Assembly (NCBI GenBank): GCA_903944085.1 | Contig: CAJAQO010000033.1 | Coordinates: 1-64,000, forward strand | DNA length: 64,000 bases | DNA from: an uncultured Verrucomicrobia subdivision 3 bacterium | GTDB lineage: Bacteria > Verrucomicrobiota > Verrucomicrobiia > Limisphaerales > UBA11358 | Direction of reading: 5' to 3' | Shown here: piece after piece, positions 42,162 through 51,992 of the stretch | How the letters are laid out: each line of letters starts with the position of its first letter | Position numbering within the stretch: the stretch's first letter is position 1 | Position numbers and translations under genes: made by a program | The notes under the pieces: model-generated | Database searches by the model: none | Told to the model about the DNA's origin: nothing | Seen by the model: the letters and a program-made list of their open reading frames with translations, nothing else

Positions 42162-43396
42162 TTTTTCTTTTGCTTGGAAACAAAACCGACCAGGTGAAAC
42201 AAAAACTGGACGATCAAGCCTGCGCCCACCATCGCGCAGCCGATGTAAGGTGTCAACCAGCCGGGGTTGCGCACGACGGACAGCACGGACGACGGCGTGC
42301 GCCCGGCTTGCTCGGCGACCTGGCCGGCATCCATCTGGTATTGATAATAAGTGTAGCCGCCGTAGCGCAGCGGATGGTTCATGGAAATTTCCACTTCGCG
42401 TTTCTCGCCGGTCTGCGCGTTGTCAATGCGGACGCGGCTGCGAAAATCTTTCGGAATGTCTGTGCCCGGATAAACCGTGTGCGTGGCTTTGAGCAGCGTC
42501 AGCGAAAACGGATGCCGCACGCGCGCCGGCCGCATCGTGAACGTGTATTTCTTGCCGCCAGCTTCAATCGTCTGCGGCGCGAGCAATTGCGCGGCCACTT
42601 TTTGCGCCATGTCCGCGCCCATCTGCGCGTAGCCATTGCGGACACCGGCGACGAGGGCCGGATCGCCCGCCCAGTCGCTGGCCACCCAAGTTCCGAGCGA
42701 GCCGGCGGACGTGAGAAATTCCAGCACCACCGCCGGGACATTGCGCTCGTCCATCGTTTTCACATCGTCCGCCTTTTTGAAATCAAAGCTGGTAGCGATG
42801 CCGTTGGTCGTGAGCGGCGGGGCGTTTTGCATCATCGGCGCCCGGAAATTCATGTCCGAATTATGCCAGTGCTCTTTCACGCGGATGCTGAACGGCAGGT
42901 TTTCAATCTTCAATTCATCGCCCGCCTTCAGCAATTTTTCCGGGATGGCGGTGACTTCGTCGCCGGCGAGGAAAATCAATTCGTATTCCGTCGCGCTGTC
43001 GGAATAATTGCGCGTCTCGCCCTCGGTGAAGTGCATCTGCAATTCGCGCGACAGCAAATCCGTCGAGAGCTGGCCGACCAGCAGCACGATCACGCCCGCG
43101 TGCGCAAGCTGGATGCCGAGCTTCTTCGTCGAAAATTCAAAACGATAAATGTGCGACGCGACGAGATTCACCAGCAGCAGCGTGCCGATGAGATAACCGC
43201 CGGGCAGCAGCAGCGGAATTTTGTGCCCGAACATGTGCGCACCGATCACCAGCCATTGCTTGAAATAATGCGCCTGCGCGCCGTAAAGCCCTTCGTCCGC
43301 CTGCGCCAGCGTGCCGACGAACACGAGAATGATCGCGAACGCCAGCAGCGCGGCCGTGAGTTTCAGCGAGGTGAAAAAATCGACAATTATTTTCAT
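42158..43396 (-). CDS. resB: Cytochrome c biogenesis protein ResB
   Basis: DFFTSLKLTAALLAFAIILVFVGTLAQ N-term ResB motif; overlaps ccsA start. Confidence 0.85.
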   Translation of the reverse strand: MKIIVDFFTSLKLTAALLAFAIILVFVGTLAQADEGLYGAQAHYFKQWLVIGAHMFGHKIPLLLPGGYLIGTLLLVNLVASHIYRFEFSTKKLGIQLAHAGVIVLLVGQLSTDLLSRELQMHFTEGETRNYSDSATEYELIFLAGDEVTAIPEKLLKAGDELKIENLPFSIRVKEHWHNSDMNFRAPMMQNAPPLTTNGIATSFDFKKADDVKTMDERNVPAVVLEFLTSAGSLGTWVASDWAGDPALVAGVRNGYAQMGADMAQKVAAQLLAPQTIEAGGKKYTFTMRPARVRHPFSLTLLKATHTVYPGTDIPKDFRSRVRIDNAQTGEKREVEISMNHPLRYGGYTYYQYQMDAGQVAEQAGRTPSSVLSVVRNPGWLTPYIGCAMVGAGLIVQFLFHLVGFVSKQKKK

Positions 43397-43430
43397 GGAC
43401 GGCAGGATGAATAGCGCTCGGTTGGAAAAA

Positions 43431-44594
43431 TTATTTTGCCGCCGGATATTTTGCGGATTGAACGAACTGAATCAGCGCGTCTTTTTGCTGCGCGACAACG
43501 TCCGGGTCGCCCATAAGTTTGTAAAACCAGGTCTGGCCGTTGAGCGGCAGCACCAAGCCGATCAGCCGCGCGGGTTTGCCGGCGCGCGGGTCGGTGCCGG
43601 CAAAATCGGCGAGCGTCGCCTTGACGCCGGAAGCGTCAACGGTCGGCAGGTTCGCCAGGTCAGCCGCGGTGATCGGCGACTGGCCGAGCTGCGCCCGCCA
43701 GCGATTGATGTTGGGCAACAAACCGCCGCCGTCGCCCGCAAGCTGGCTCACGTTGACGGCGGCTGAAGCGTCGCCAGCGCCAGAGATAACAAATTTGGCC
43801 ACGAGAAATTGCGCGAGCTGGCCTTCTTTCCAATCGGCGGGAACGGTCCACGCCGGTTTGTCGCCGGCGTCGGCGGTCAGAGCGGCTTGAGCGCCGGCAT
43901 CTATTCCCGGAATCGCCGGATGCGCCGGCGGCAATTGGCCCATATCCAGCGTGGATGGCGCAGCCAGTTTGCTGAACTCCACGGATTTTAAGAACGCAAT
44001 GAACGCCGGTTTGTTTTTTTCAACCAGCGCCGCGTCGCCCATCATTTTGAAATACCAGACGGAATCGTCACCGTGCAAAATCGCGCCGAGAATCCGCTCC
44101 GCATCGCCGCTGCCGGGACTGGTGCCGGCGACGTCATACAAATCGCCAGCCTTGCCGGCGATCTCCACCGGCTCCACCAGTTTTTTTAATTCATCCTCGG
44201 ACTGGGGCGTTTGGCCGACCTGGCCGCGCCAGCGGTTCACGTTGGCTGCGTCGCCGCCGGACATGCTGCCCAGCGGAATCACGCTCACGTCTGCGGTTTT
44301 GCCATTGTCGGAAATTTCAAAACTGGCCACGCGCAACTGCGTCAACGGTTTTTCCTTCCAGCCGTCGGGCAAAGTGTATTTCAACTTCGGCTGGCCGGAA
44401 TTATCCGGCACCGGCAAGCCGTCGGGCATGGTCGCGGGCATCGCGGCCGGAGCGGCAACGGGTGGCGGCACCGCCACGGTGTCGCTGGAATCCACTTTGT
44501 AAACCTTGACGGTGTCGCGGCCGCAGCCGGCGGCGAACAGCAGCAACGCCGTCGCGACGAGCGGCAGTGCGCTGGAATGGGTGAGGTGCTTCAT
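43431..44594 (-). CDS. Putative lipoprotein with two internal repeats
   Basis: LVATALLLFAAGC lipobox; two homologous halves (…DGWKEKPLTQLRVASFEIS…NRWRGQVGQTPQSEDEL… and …ADWKEGQLAQFLVAKFVIS…NRWRAQLGQSPITAADL…). Confidence 0.75.
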   Translation of the reverse strand: MKHLTHSSALPLVATALLLFAAGCGRDTVKVYKVDSSDTVAVPPPVAAPAAMPATMPDGLPVPDNSGQPKLKYTLPDGWKEKPLTQLRVASFEISDNGKTADVSVIPLGSMSGGDAANVNRWRGQVGQTPQSEDELKKLVEPVEIAGKAGDLYDVAGTSPGSGDAERILGAILHGDDSVWYFKMMGDAALVEKNKPAFIAFLKSVEFSKLAAPSTLDMGQLPPAHPAIPGIDAGAQAALTADAGDKPAWTVPADWKEGQLAQFLVAKFVISGAGDASAAVNVSQLAGDGGGLLPNINRWRAQLGQSPITAADLANLPTVDASGVKATLADFAGTDPRAGKPARLIGLVLPLNGQTWFYKLMGDPDVVAQQKDALIQFVQSAKYPAAK

Positions 44595-44703
44595 TTTACT
44601 GGCTCTTAAATATAGCAAAAAAGGAACGATGGCGAAACCTTCTTTGGTATTCGCACACCAAAAATTGCCACACCGACGCCAAAAAAGGAAGAGCCGAGCG
44701 GCG

Positions 44704-46404
44704 TCAGCTCACGCCCATGTTGAGCAGAAATTCGATGTTGCTCCGCGTTTTCTTGAGTTTGCCGAGCATCAAATCCATCGCCTCGACCGGCGGCACGCCG
44801 GTCAGCGCGCGGCGCAAAATGACCACGCGGCTGGCTTCGTCGGGATGGTAAAGCAGTTCTTCCTTGCGCGTGCCGGAACGTTCGATGTTGATGGACGGAA
44901 AAATGCGGCGGTCCACCAGCGCGCGATCCAGATGCACTTCCATGTTGCCGGTGCCTTTGAACTCTTCAAAGATCACTTCGTCCATGCGCGAACCGGTGTC
45001 CACGAGCGCTGTCGCCATGATCGTGAGCGAGCCGCCTTCTTCGATATTACGCGCCGCGCCGAAAAAGCGTTTCGGCTTGTGCAGCGCATTGGCGTCCACG
45101 CCGCCGGAAAGAATTTTTCCCGAGTGCGGCTGCACGGTGTTGTAAGCGCGCGCGAGGCGCGTAATCGAATCGAGCAAAATGACCACGTCGCGTTTGTGCT
45201 CGACCATGCGGCGGGCTTTTTCGATGACCATTTCCGCGACTTGCACATGCCGCTCCGGCGGTTCGTCGAACGTCGAGGAAATCACTTCCGCGCCTTTGCA
45301 GGAGCGTTCCATGTCCGTGACTTCTTCGGGCCGCTCATCAATCAGCAGGATGAACAGATACGACTCCGGATTGTTTTTCAAAATCGCGTTGGCGACTTTT
45401 TGCATCAAAACGGTTTTGCCCGTGCGCGGCGGCGCGACGATCAATCCGCGCGTGCCCTTGCCAATTGGGCAAACCAAATCCAGCACGCGCGTGCTCAATT
45501 CATCCGCCGCCGTTTCGAGGATGAAGCGGCGGTTCGGAAACAGCGGCGTCAGATTGTCGAAATGCGTTTTGTCTTTCGCCTTGTCCGGCTCCTCGCCGTC
45601 CACGGCTTCGACTTTCAGCAGCGCGAAAAATTTTTCCTTTTCCTTCGGCGGCCGGATTTGTCCCGCAACCAGATTTCCCGTCTGCAAATCAAACCGGCGA
45701 ATCTGCGACGGCGACACATAAATATCTTCCGGGCACGGCAGATAATTAAAACTCTGGGAGCGCAAAAATCCGAAGCCTTCCGGCAAAACTTCGATGACGC
45801 CCTCGGAAAATAGCACGCCGGCGCGCGCCGCATTTTTTTCGAGAATGTGGAAGATGACCTCGTGCTTGCGCATCGTGCCGTAATTTTCCACGGCATATTC
45901 CTTCGCCATCGCGTTCAGTTCGGTCATGCTCATTGCCTGCAATTTGGCGATGTTCAGCGACGTCGCGATCTTGTCGCGCTGATAACCGCCGCGACGTTCG
46001 GCGAAGCGCATGTCCTCGCCGGTGGGCTCGACTGGCGCGGACGGTGGACGCAATTCTGCCGAGGTGGTCGGCGCGGAGAAATTGGACGCATCTTTTTGTG
46101 CGTCCGCCTGCGCGGCAGCCTTAATGCTGTCCACGGTGCGTTCCGCCGGCATCTCCGGCTCGACCGGAACTGGCGCGCGTGAAATCGAAGCGTGTTTGTG
46201 CCGCTCAATCGGCGCTTTGGTTGCCGGCGGTGCTTTGGTCACCGGCGCTGTTTTGACGATCACTGGCGTCGCCTCAACTGGCGTTTCAACGGGCGGCGCT
46301 TCGGCCAGCGGGGTTTCAAGCGTCGGAATTTCGGCGACGGGCGCAACGGCAGCAACCGCCTTGGCGGTTTTTTTTGTCGGTTTCTTCGTGGGAACTCTGG
46401 CCAT
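44704..46404 (-). CDS. rho: Transcription termination factor Rho with long low-complexity N-terminal extension
   Basis: [87 protein letters not shown]. Confidence 0.95.
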   Translation of the reverse strand: MARVPTKKPTKKTAKAVAAVAPVAEIPTLETPLAEAPPVETPVEATPVIVKTAPVTKAPPATKAPIERHKHASISRAPVPVEPEMPAERTVDSIKAAAQADAQKDASNFSAPTTSAELRPPSAPVEPTGEDMRFAERRGGYQRDKIATSLNIAKLQAMSMTELNAMAKEYAVENYGTMRKHEVIFHILEKNAARAGVLFSEGVIEVLPEGFGFLRSQSFNYLPCPEDIYVSPSQIRRFDLQTGNLVAGQIRPPKEKEKFFALLKVEAVDGEEPDKAKDKTHFDNLTPLFPNRRFILETAADELSTRVLDLVCPIGKGTRGLIVAPPRTGKTVLMQKVANAILKNNPESYLFILLIDERPEEVTDMERSCKGAEVISSTFDEPPERHVQVAEMVIEKARRMVEHKRDVVILLDSITRLARAYNTVQPHSGKILSGGVDANALHKPKRFFGAARNIEEGGSLTIMATALVDTGSRMDEVIFEEFKGTGNMEVHLDRALVDRRIFPSINIERSGTRKEELLYHPDEASRVVILRRALTGVPPVEAMDLMLGKLKKTRSNIEFLLNMGVS

Positions 46405-46537
46405 AAAATTTAATTGGTTGTGAGCAACGGGGAATTCCGGCTGCCGCCACCTGGCGTGGCGAAAAGGTCACGCATTGGACGCGCAGCTTCGGAAAAAGTT
46501 CAAAATGATTTGTTTAACCGAGCGCTTGAGATTGTCC

Positions 46538-46573
46538 TCAATACGGCAGGGGGAATTTCGCAGTCAACTCGCG
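46538..46573. repeat. Partial direct repeat of the SHMT gene 3' end
   Basis: tcaatacggcagggggaatttcgcagtcaactcgcg vs 47049-47084 tcaatacggcagcgggaattttgccgtcaactcgcg (33/36 identical); both decode on minus strand to [11 protein letters not shown]-stop. Confidence 0.9.
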
Positions 46574-46724
46574 GCCAGTCTCGCGCAATCCGCCCGCCAA
46601 GTCAAACCCGAATTTCTGGCGGGCTTTCGTTTTGGCGGGCGCGGAAGCCCAGAAAAACCTGCCGCCCGATTGCAATCGGCGGGCCGTTGGCTGGAGGATT
46701 TCGAAGCCGCCGGCGGAGAGTGAA

Positions 46725-47027
46725 TCACACCACCGCTTCTTTTTCCTCCACGGCTTCCTGTTTTAATTCGTCGAGCGCGCGGAAGCGGCTGGCGGCGAAG
46801 CCGGCTTCCACGCCGAGATTGTTGGTGGGATTATAAAGCCCGACAAGCAGCAGCGACGGCTCCAGCACGCGCCGCATGTCCATGATGAGTTCGTCCGCCT
46901 TCACGCCCACGCGCACCGCGCGAACGACGTAAACCGTGCCGAGCACCGGCAGCGCGAGATAAAGCTGCTTGACCGTCTCCGGCCATTTGTCATCCACCAG
47001 CACAACTTTTTGTCCGACGCTGAACAT
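46725..47027 (-). CDS. Small conserved hypothetical protein (100 aa)
   Basis: MFSVGQKVVLVDDKWPETVKQLYLALPVLGTVYVVRAVRVG...LYNPTNNLGVEAGFAASRFRALDELKQ, resembles small phage/plasmid-associated hypotheticals. Confidence 0.65.
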   Translation of the reverse strand: MFSVGQKVVLVDDKWPETVKQLYLALPVLGTVYVVRAVRVGVKADELIMDMRRVLEPSLLLVGLYNPTNNLGVEAGFAASRFRALDELKQEAVEEKEAVV

Positions 47028-47048
47028 AAAACGGCTAACAATTTTCGG

Positions 47049-49226
47049 TCAATACGGCAGCGGGAATTTTGCCGTCAACTCGCGCACGCGGGCGCGGACC
47101 CTATGCGCGGCGTCCACGTTTTTGACGTCCATCAGCACTTCGGAAATCATGTCGGCAATTGCCGCCATCTCGGCTTCCTTCATGCCGCGCGTGGTGCTGG
47201 CCGGCGTGCCGAGCCGGATGCCGCTGGCCTGAAACGGCGAGCGCGTCTCGAACGGAATCGTGTTTTTGTTGACCGTGATGCCGGCCTCGTCGAGCGCGAT
47301 TTGCGATTCTTTGCCGGTGATGCCTTTCGCGCCCACGTCCACGAGCATCAAATGATTATCCGTGCCGCCGCTGACGAGCCGGTAGCCATTGCGTTTCATG
47401 CCGTCGGCGAGCGCGGCCGCGTTTTTCACGATCTGCTGTTGATACGCTTTGAAGCTCGGCTGCAACGCTTCCTGAAAACAAACCGCTTTGCCGGCGATGA
47501 CGTGCATGAGCGGTCCGCCTTGAATGCCGGGGAACGCCTGCGAATCAATTTCCTTCGCGTATTTTTCGCGGGTCAAAATCAAGCCGCCGCGCGGACCGCG
47601 CAAAGTCTTGTGCGTGGTGGTCGTCACGAAATCCGCGTGCTCCATCGGGCTCGGATGGATGCCCGCCGCGACGAGGCCGGCGATGTGCGCGATGTCCGCG
47701 AGCAGATACGCGCCGACTTCGCGGGCGATCTCGCCCATGCGCTTGAAATCAATGATGCGCGGATACGCGCTCGCGCCGATGGTGATCATCTTCGGCTTGT
47801 GTTCGCGCGCCATTGCGGCGATCTGGTCGTAATCAATCAGCTCGGTTTCCTTGCTCACACCGTAGTGGACGATCTCAAAAAACTTGCCGGAGAAATTCGC
47901 CTTGTTGCCGTGCGTCAAATGTCCGCCGTGGCTCAAATCCATCGTCAGCATTTTGTCGCCGGGTTTCAGGAACGCGAAATAAACGGCCATGTTCGCGCCG
48001 GAGCCGGAGTGCGGCTGGACGTTGGCGTGTTCTGCGCCGAACAGTTTTTTGGCGCGGTCAATCGCGAGTTGCTCGATGACGTCCACATTTTCGCAGCCGC
48101 CATACCAGCGTTTTTTCGGATAGCCTTCGGCGTATTTATTCGTCAGCACTGAGCCTTGCGCTTCCATCACGGCCGGGCTGGTGAAATTTTCCGACGCGAT
48201 CAGCTCGATATTTTCCTGCTGGCGCACGCGTTCGCGCTCGATCGTCGCGGCGATTTCGGGATCAACATTGCACAACCGCAATTTGGCGGCGGCGAACTTC
48301 GCATCCATTTTCAACACGCGGCGTTCGTGCCGTCCGCCTTCAAACTTCGCGCTGAGGAAGGCTTCGAGAATTTTCTTCGCGAGGTCGGGCGCGGTGTTTT
48401 TGCCGCTCAAACAAAGGACATTCACGTCGTTGTGCTGGCGGCAGAGCGCGGCGGCGACGGCGTCGCCGATGAGTGCGGCGCGCACGCCCGAAATTTTGTT
48501 GGCGGTGATGGTCATGCCGACGCCGCTGGTGCAGACGAGCAGGCCGAGTTCCGCTTTGCCATCCGCGACCGCCTGGGCGGCCGGCTTGGCGAAATCCGGA
48601 TAATCATCCGCCGGGTCTTTCGTGGTCGCGCCAAAATCCGCGACGGTCAAGCCGCGTTCGCGCAGCCAGGCCTTGAGCGTTTCCTTGAGCTCCAGCCCGC
48701 CGTGATCCGCGCCGAGCGCGAAATTGGCGATGCTGGCGGCGCCGTGGTGTTCCGTTTTCGGCAAAATATTTTGTTGTTCCATAAATTTCAAAAGCGTCAC
48801 GATGCCTTGTTCGATCTGGTCGCGGCACTCGGCATAAACTTGATACGGGCTGCCGATGGGATCGCTGATGTCCTTTTCGTAAGGCTCCAGCGTCTCGTCA
48901 AATTCCCGCAGCAGAAACGTTTTCTCCGCCATCTGCGGATACAGCAGCGCCACGGTGTCCACATGACTGTGCGTCATGCCGAAAATGTAGTCCGCCGAAC
49001 GCACCAGCTCCGCTGTCAGCGCGCGGCTGCGCTGGCTGGCGATGTCAATGCCGATCTCCTTCATCGCCTGCACGGAATGATGCGTCGGCGGCTGGCCGTC
49101 CAGCGCGCCCAAACCGGCCGACAGCACGCGGAAATCGCCGCGCCCTTTGACGGCGTGGCGAAAAAGCCCTTCGGCCATCGGACTGCGGCAAACATTGCCT
49201 GTGCAGAGAAAAAGAATTGTCTTCAT
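47049..49226 (-). CDS. Fusion: low-molecular-weight protein tyrosine phosphatase + ribose-5-phosphate isomerase B + serine hydroxymethyltransferase
   Basis: Single [23 protein letters not shown] (LMW-PTP, about 48777-49226), [19 protein letters not shown]...[21 protein letters not shown] (RpiB, about 48324-48725), [33 protein letters not shown]...[14 protein letters not shown] (SHMT/GlyA, about 47049-48308). Confidence 0.92.
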   Translation of the reverse strand: MKTILFLCTGNVCRSPMAEGLFRHAVKGRGDFRVLSAGLGALDGQPPTHHSVQAMKEIGIDIASQRSRALTAELVRSADYIFGMTHSHVDTVALLYPQMAEKTFLLREFDETLEPYEKDISDPIGSPYQVYAECRDQIEQGIVTLLKFMEQQNILPKTEHHGAASIANFALGADHGGLELKETLKAWLRERGLTVADFGATTKDPADDYPDFAKPAAQAVADGKAELGLLVCTSGVGMTITANKISGVRAALIGDAVAAALCRQHNDVNVLCLSGKNTAPDLAKKILEAFLSAKFEGGRHERRVLKMDAKFAAAKLRLCNVDPEIAATIERERVRQQENIELIASENFTSPAVMEAQGSVLTNKYAEGYPKKRWYGGCENVDVIEQLAIDRAKKLFGAEHANVQPHSGSGANMAVYFAFLKPGDKMLTMDLSHGGHLTHGNKANFSGKFFEIVHYGVSKETELIDYDQIAAMAREHKPKMITIGASAYPRIIDFKRMGEIAREVGAYLLADIAHIAGLVAAGIHPSPMEHADFVTTTTHKTLRGPRGGLILTREKYAKEIDSQAFPGIQGGPLMHVIAGKAVCFQEALQPSFKAYQQQIVKNAAALADGMKRNGYRLVSGGTDNHLMLVDVGAKGITGKESQIALDEAGITVNKNTIPFETRSPFQASGIRLGTPASTTRGMKEAEMAAIADMISEVLMDVKNVDAAHRVRARVRELTAKFPLPY

Positions 49227-49320
49227 CAAAAACCGAGTTGTAAAAGGTGGTTGGCCCGAAGCCAATCGTCAATCCGAAAGGTGAAATCCGGCAGAATTAA
49301 GTCTTAATCCTAATCGCCAT

Positions 49321-49386
49321 CGTAATCTTAATCCGCTTCATCCAGGGTAACCAGCGCCGGCGATTACGAACAAGATTAAGATTACG
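49321..49386. repeat. Inverted repeat CGTAATCTTAATC / GATTAAGATTACG
   Basis: 13-bp perfect arms at 49321-49333 and 49374-49386. Confidence 0.8.
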
Positions 49387-49403
49387 AGGCTGCCAGCCAA
49401 AAA

Positions 49404-50066
49404 TCAACCGCGCGGCTGGTGCAAAACCGCCAGCGCCTTCAGCAAATCCACCGCCCGCGCCAGCGCCGGGTCGGCGATGACCGGCAGCGGGGGCGCGGCG
49501 CGCGGCGTGGCGGGTTCGCCGTCCTCGTCGCCGTCCTTGATGCGTTTACGGACCAGTTCCGCCTCGCTTGTATGGTCCACGAACGTCAGCAGGCTGTTGG
49601 TGCCGGAAAAAAGGGCCGCACGGCGGGTGTCGGCGGTGGCGTAGGGATTGTCTTGAAACCGTTTTTCGTCGTCCACGCTGGCGGCCACGGCGATGTCCGG
49701 CGCAATTTCCCCCGGCGAATTGGTGCTGCCGATGACGATGGCCGAGGCGCTGGCGCGCAATTGGGTCGCCAGCGCCGCCGCCGTCCCGCGTGTCTGGCTG
49801 TTCACGAGAATCACGAGCGGCGATTTCGTCCGGTTGAAACAATCGGCGGCGTCGCTGGCGGCACCGTCCGCAAACCGCAGGTCCAGCACCGTGCCGGCGA
49901 GGCGGTTGGTCGGGCTGGCGGCGCGAAGCTGTTCCGCAAAATGTTCCGGCAGGCGGCTGGCGCGGACACAGAGAATGTCGTTGCCCAGCAGGGAGATTTT
50001 CAACGGCGTTTCCGCCGTCCACGCGGTCACGACCGTGGCCAGCAACACCAGTGCGCAGGTTTTCAT
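49404..50066 (-). CDS. Secreted protein resembling a degenerate S41 (tail-specific) peptidase core
   Basis: Signal peptide; AGTVLDLRFADGAASDAADCFNRTKSPLVILVNSQTRGTAAALATQLRASASAIVIGSTNSPG. Confidence 0.6.
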   Translation of the reverse strand: MKTCALVLLATVVTAWTAETPLKISLLGNDILCVRASRLPEHFAEQLRAASPTNRLAGTVLDLRFADGAASDAADCFNRTKSPLVILVNSQTRGTAAALATQLRASASAIVIGSTNSPGEIAPDIAVAASVDDEKRFQDNPYATADTRRAALFSGTNSLLTFVDHTSEAELVRKRIKDGDEDGEPATPRAAPPLPVIADPALARAVDLLKALAVLHQPRG

Positions 50067-50255
50067 TGGCCGGAGAAAATGCGCGACGGCCGGACGAAAG
50101 TAAAGTTCCGCTCAATAATCCGCCGGCGTTTTCGCCCGGGCGGACCGGACGTGAAAGTCAAAATAGAGGAAGTTGCGGCTGCGGTTCCGATCAGTTTTCT
50201 CGGTCACGGGCGGGATTTGAAAATTCTTTGGCGGATTTCCCCGGCCGGCGGCGAT

Positions 50256-51953
50256 ATGCTTCTGAACATGACCGCGAACGACCTTGATTTGCTCCGGCAA
50301 TTTGCGTGCGACCAGTCGCAGGCCGCCTTCACCGCGCTGGTGCACCGCCATGTGAACCTGGTTTTTTCCGCCGCGCGGCGCCAGGTGCGCTCGCCGCAGC
50401 TCGCTGAGGAAATTGCACAGTCGGTGTTCGCCGACCTCGCGCGCGATGCCGGCAAACTGAAGCCGGACACCATTTTGACCGCGTGGCTGTATCAAGTGAC
50501 GCGGCGGACGGCGGTGGACGTGATCCGCAAGGAATCGCGCCGCCAGTTGCGCGAACAAACCGCCGTGGAGATGACCGAAATGAATGCGACCGCCGATGAT
50601 TGGACGCACATCGAACCGCTGCTCGACGACGCGCTGGCCGCGCTGGATGAAACCGACCGCAGCGCGATCCTGCTCCGCTATTTTGAAAACCAGAGTCTGC
50701 GCGAAGTCGGGACCGCGCTCGGCGTGGGCGATGACGCTGCGCAAAAGCGTGTCAGCCGCGCCGTGGAACAACTGCGCGGATTTTTTTCAAAACGAAACGC
50801 GACCATAGGAGCGAGCGGACTCGTCGTTTTGATTTCAGCGAACGCCGTTCAGTCTGCGCCCGCCGGTCTGGCCGTCACCATTTCCGCCACCGCAGTTTTA
50901 ACCGGAACCGCCGTGCATACTTCAACAGTAATTGCCGCCACCAAAACCCTGGCCATGACTATCATTCAGAAAACCCTTGTCACCGTCACCGTTGCCGTGC
51001 TGGCTGGAGCGGGAATTTACGAAGCGCACCAAGCAACGCAACTGCGCGGCCAAATCCAGATGCTCCGGCAAGCGCAGGCACCGCTGGCCGAACCGTTGGC
51101 CCGGCTTCAGGCCGAAAACGAACGGCTTTCCAACTCAGTCGTTCAAGCCAGAGATGCGCAGGCTTTGTCCAAGGCGCAGTTTAATGAATTGCTGAAATTG
51201 CGCGGTCAGGTCGCGCCGGCTCAGGCGAATGCGCGCGAGCTAACCAAATTAAAATCCACGCTCGCCCAGCAACCCGCCCAGATGCCGGATTTTTTCACCA
51301 ACGCGCTGGCGACGGGTTTGGGAACGGCGGAAAAGTGGAAGCTCAAGGATGCGCAAGCCCGGCTTGGCCGCATGAAGAAAATGTTAAACCTCACGGACGC
51401 TCAGGCGCAAGCCATCGGCGACACCTTGCAGCAACACATCCAAAACCAGTCGCAACTGACATTGGCCTTGATCACTGGCAAATTTGCGCCGGAACAACAA
51501 AAGGCGCTGGGCGCGGACCATGCCAATGAGCAGGCGGAAATCGAAGCGGTGTTCACGCCCGAGCAACTGGCCGCCTATCCGGACTATTTGCAGGCGGAGA
51601 AAACCACTGCCGCCGATACTTCCGCCAAATTCGAGGCTGGCCGGATTGCCGATGATTTCAGTCTGACCGCCGCGCAACAGGAACAAATCCACGCGGCGTT
51701 TTACCAGATCACCTTGAACGCCCCGGAAGCGGCTGTCGCCGCCGCCAAGCAGAGCGGCGATCTGGCGGCGGTGGCCAACCTGACCGAACAAATGCAACGG
51801 TCTGAACTTGACGAGAAGTTAAAAATCCTGGGGACCTTTCTCACCCCGGAACAAATCAACACCTACCGCGAGAAGGAAATGAACCAGATCAACCTGCAGG
51901 CGTCGGCGATGAAAATGTTTTTTTCACAAAAAACCGCCGGCACAGCGAACTGA
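50256..51953 (+). CDS. ECF sigma factor with C-terminal TM and extracytoplasmic LTxxQ-type helical domain
   Basis: LLRQFACDQSQAAFTALVHRHVNLVFSAARRQVRSPQLAEEIAQSVFADLARDAGKL; DETDRSAILLRYFENQSLREVGTALG; TM LVTVTVAVLAGAGIYEA; LNLTDAQAQAI, FTPEQLAAY, FSLTAAQQEQI, FLTPEQINTY. Confidence 0.88.
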   Translation: MLLNMTANDLDLLRQFACDQSQAAFTALVHRHVNLVFSAARRQVRSPQLAEEIAQSVFADLARDAGKLKPDTILTAWLYQVTRRTAVDVIRKESRRQLREQTAVEMTEMNATADDWTHIEPLLDDALAALDETDRSAILLRYFENQSLREVGTALGVGDDAAQKRVSRAVEQLRGFFSKRNATIGASGLVVLISANAVQSAPAGLAVTISATAVLTGTAVHTSTVIAATKTLAMTIIQKTLVTVTVAVLAGAGIYEAHQATQLRGQIQMLRQAQAPLAEPLARLQAENERLSNSVVQARDAQALSKAQFNELLKLRGQVAPAQANARELTKLKSTLAQQPAQMPDFFTNALATGLGTAEKWKLKDAQARLGRMKKMLNLTDAQAQAIGDTLQQHIQNQSQLTLALITGKFAPEQQKALGADHANEQAEIEAVFTPEQLAAYPDYLQAEKTTAADTSAKFEAGRIADDFSLTAAQQEQIHAAFYQITLNAPEAAVAAAKQSGDLAAVANLTEQMQRSELDEKLKILGTFLTPEQINTYREKEMNQINLQASAMKMFFSQKTAGTAN

Positions 51954-51992
51954 CACCTAACCGGGAGGGTGGCGGTCGGCCGCCGTTTTTCA

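Noticed and set aside
42080-43414. 444-aa plus-strand ORF
   Set aside because: Antisense to resB with shadow-frame composition.
46414-46836. Plus ORF 46414-46836
   Set aside because: Spans the degenerate SHMT 3' repeat and overlaps the small minus-strand gene; no convincing protein features.
47010-49307. Plus-strand ORFs 47010-48152 and 48156-49307
   Set aside because: Antisense to the LMW-PTP/RpiB/SHMT fusion, which has unmistakable domain motifs.
49419-50255. N-terminal 279 residues of the 844-aa ORF at 49419-51953
   Set aside because: Antisense to the S41-like gene and Arg/Gly-rich; the sigma factor starts at about 50256 or 50268.
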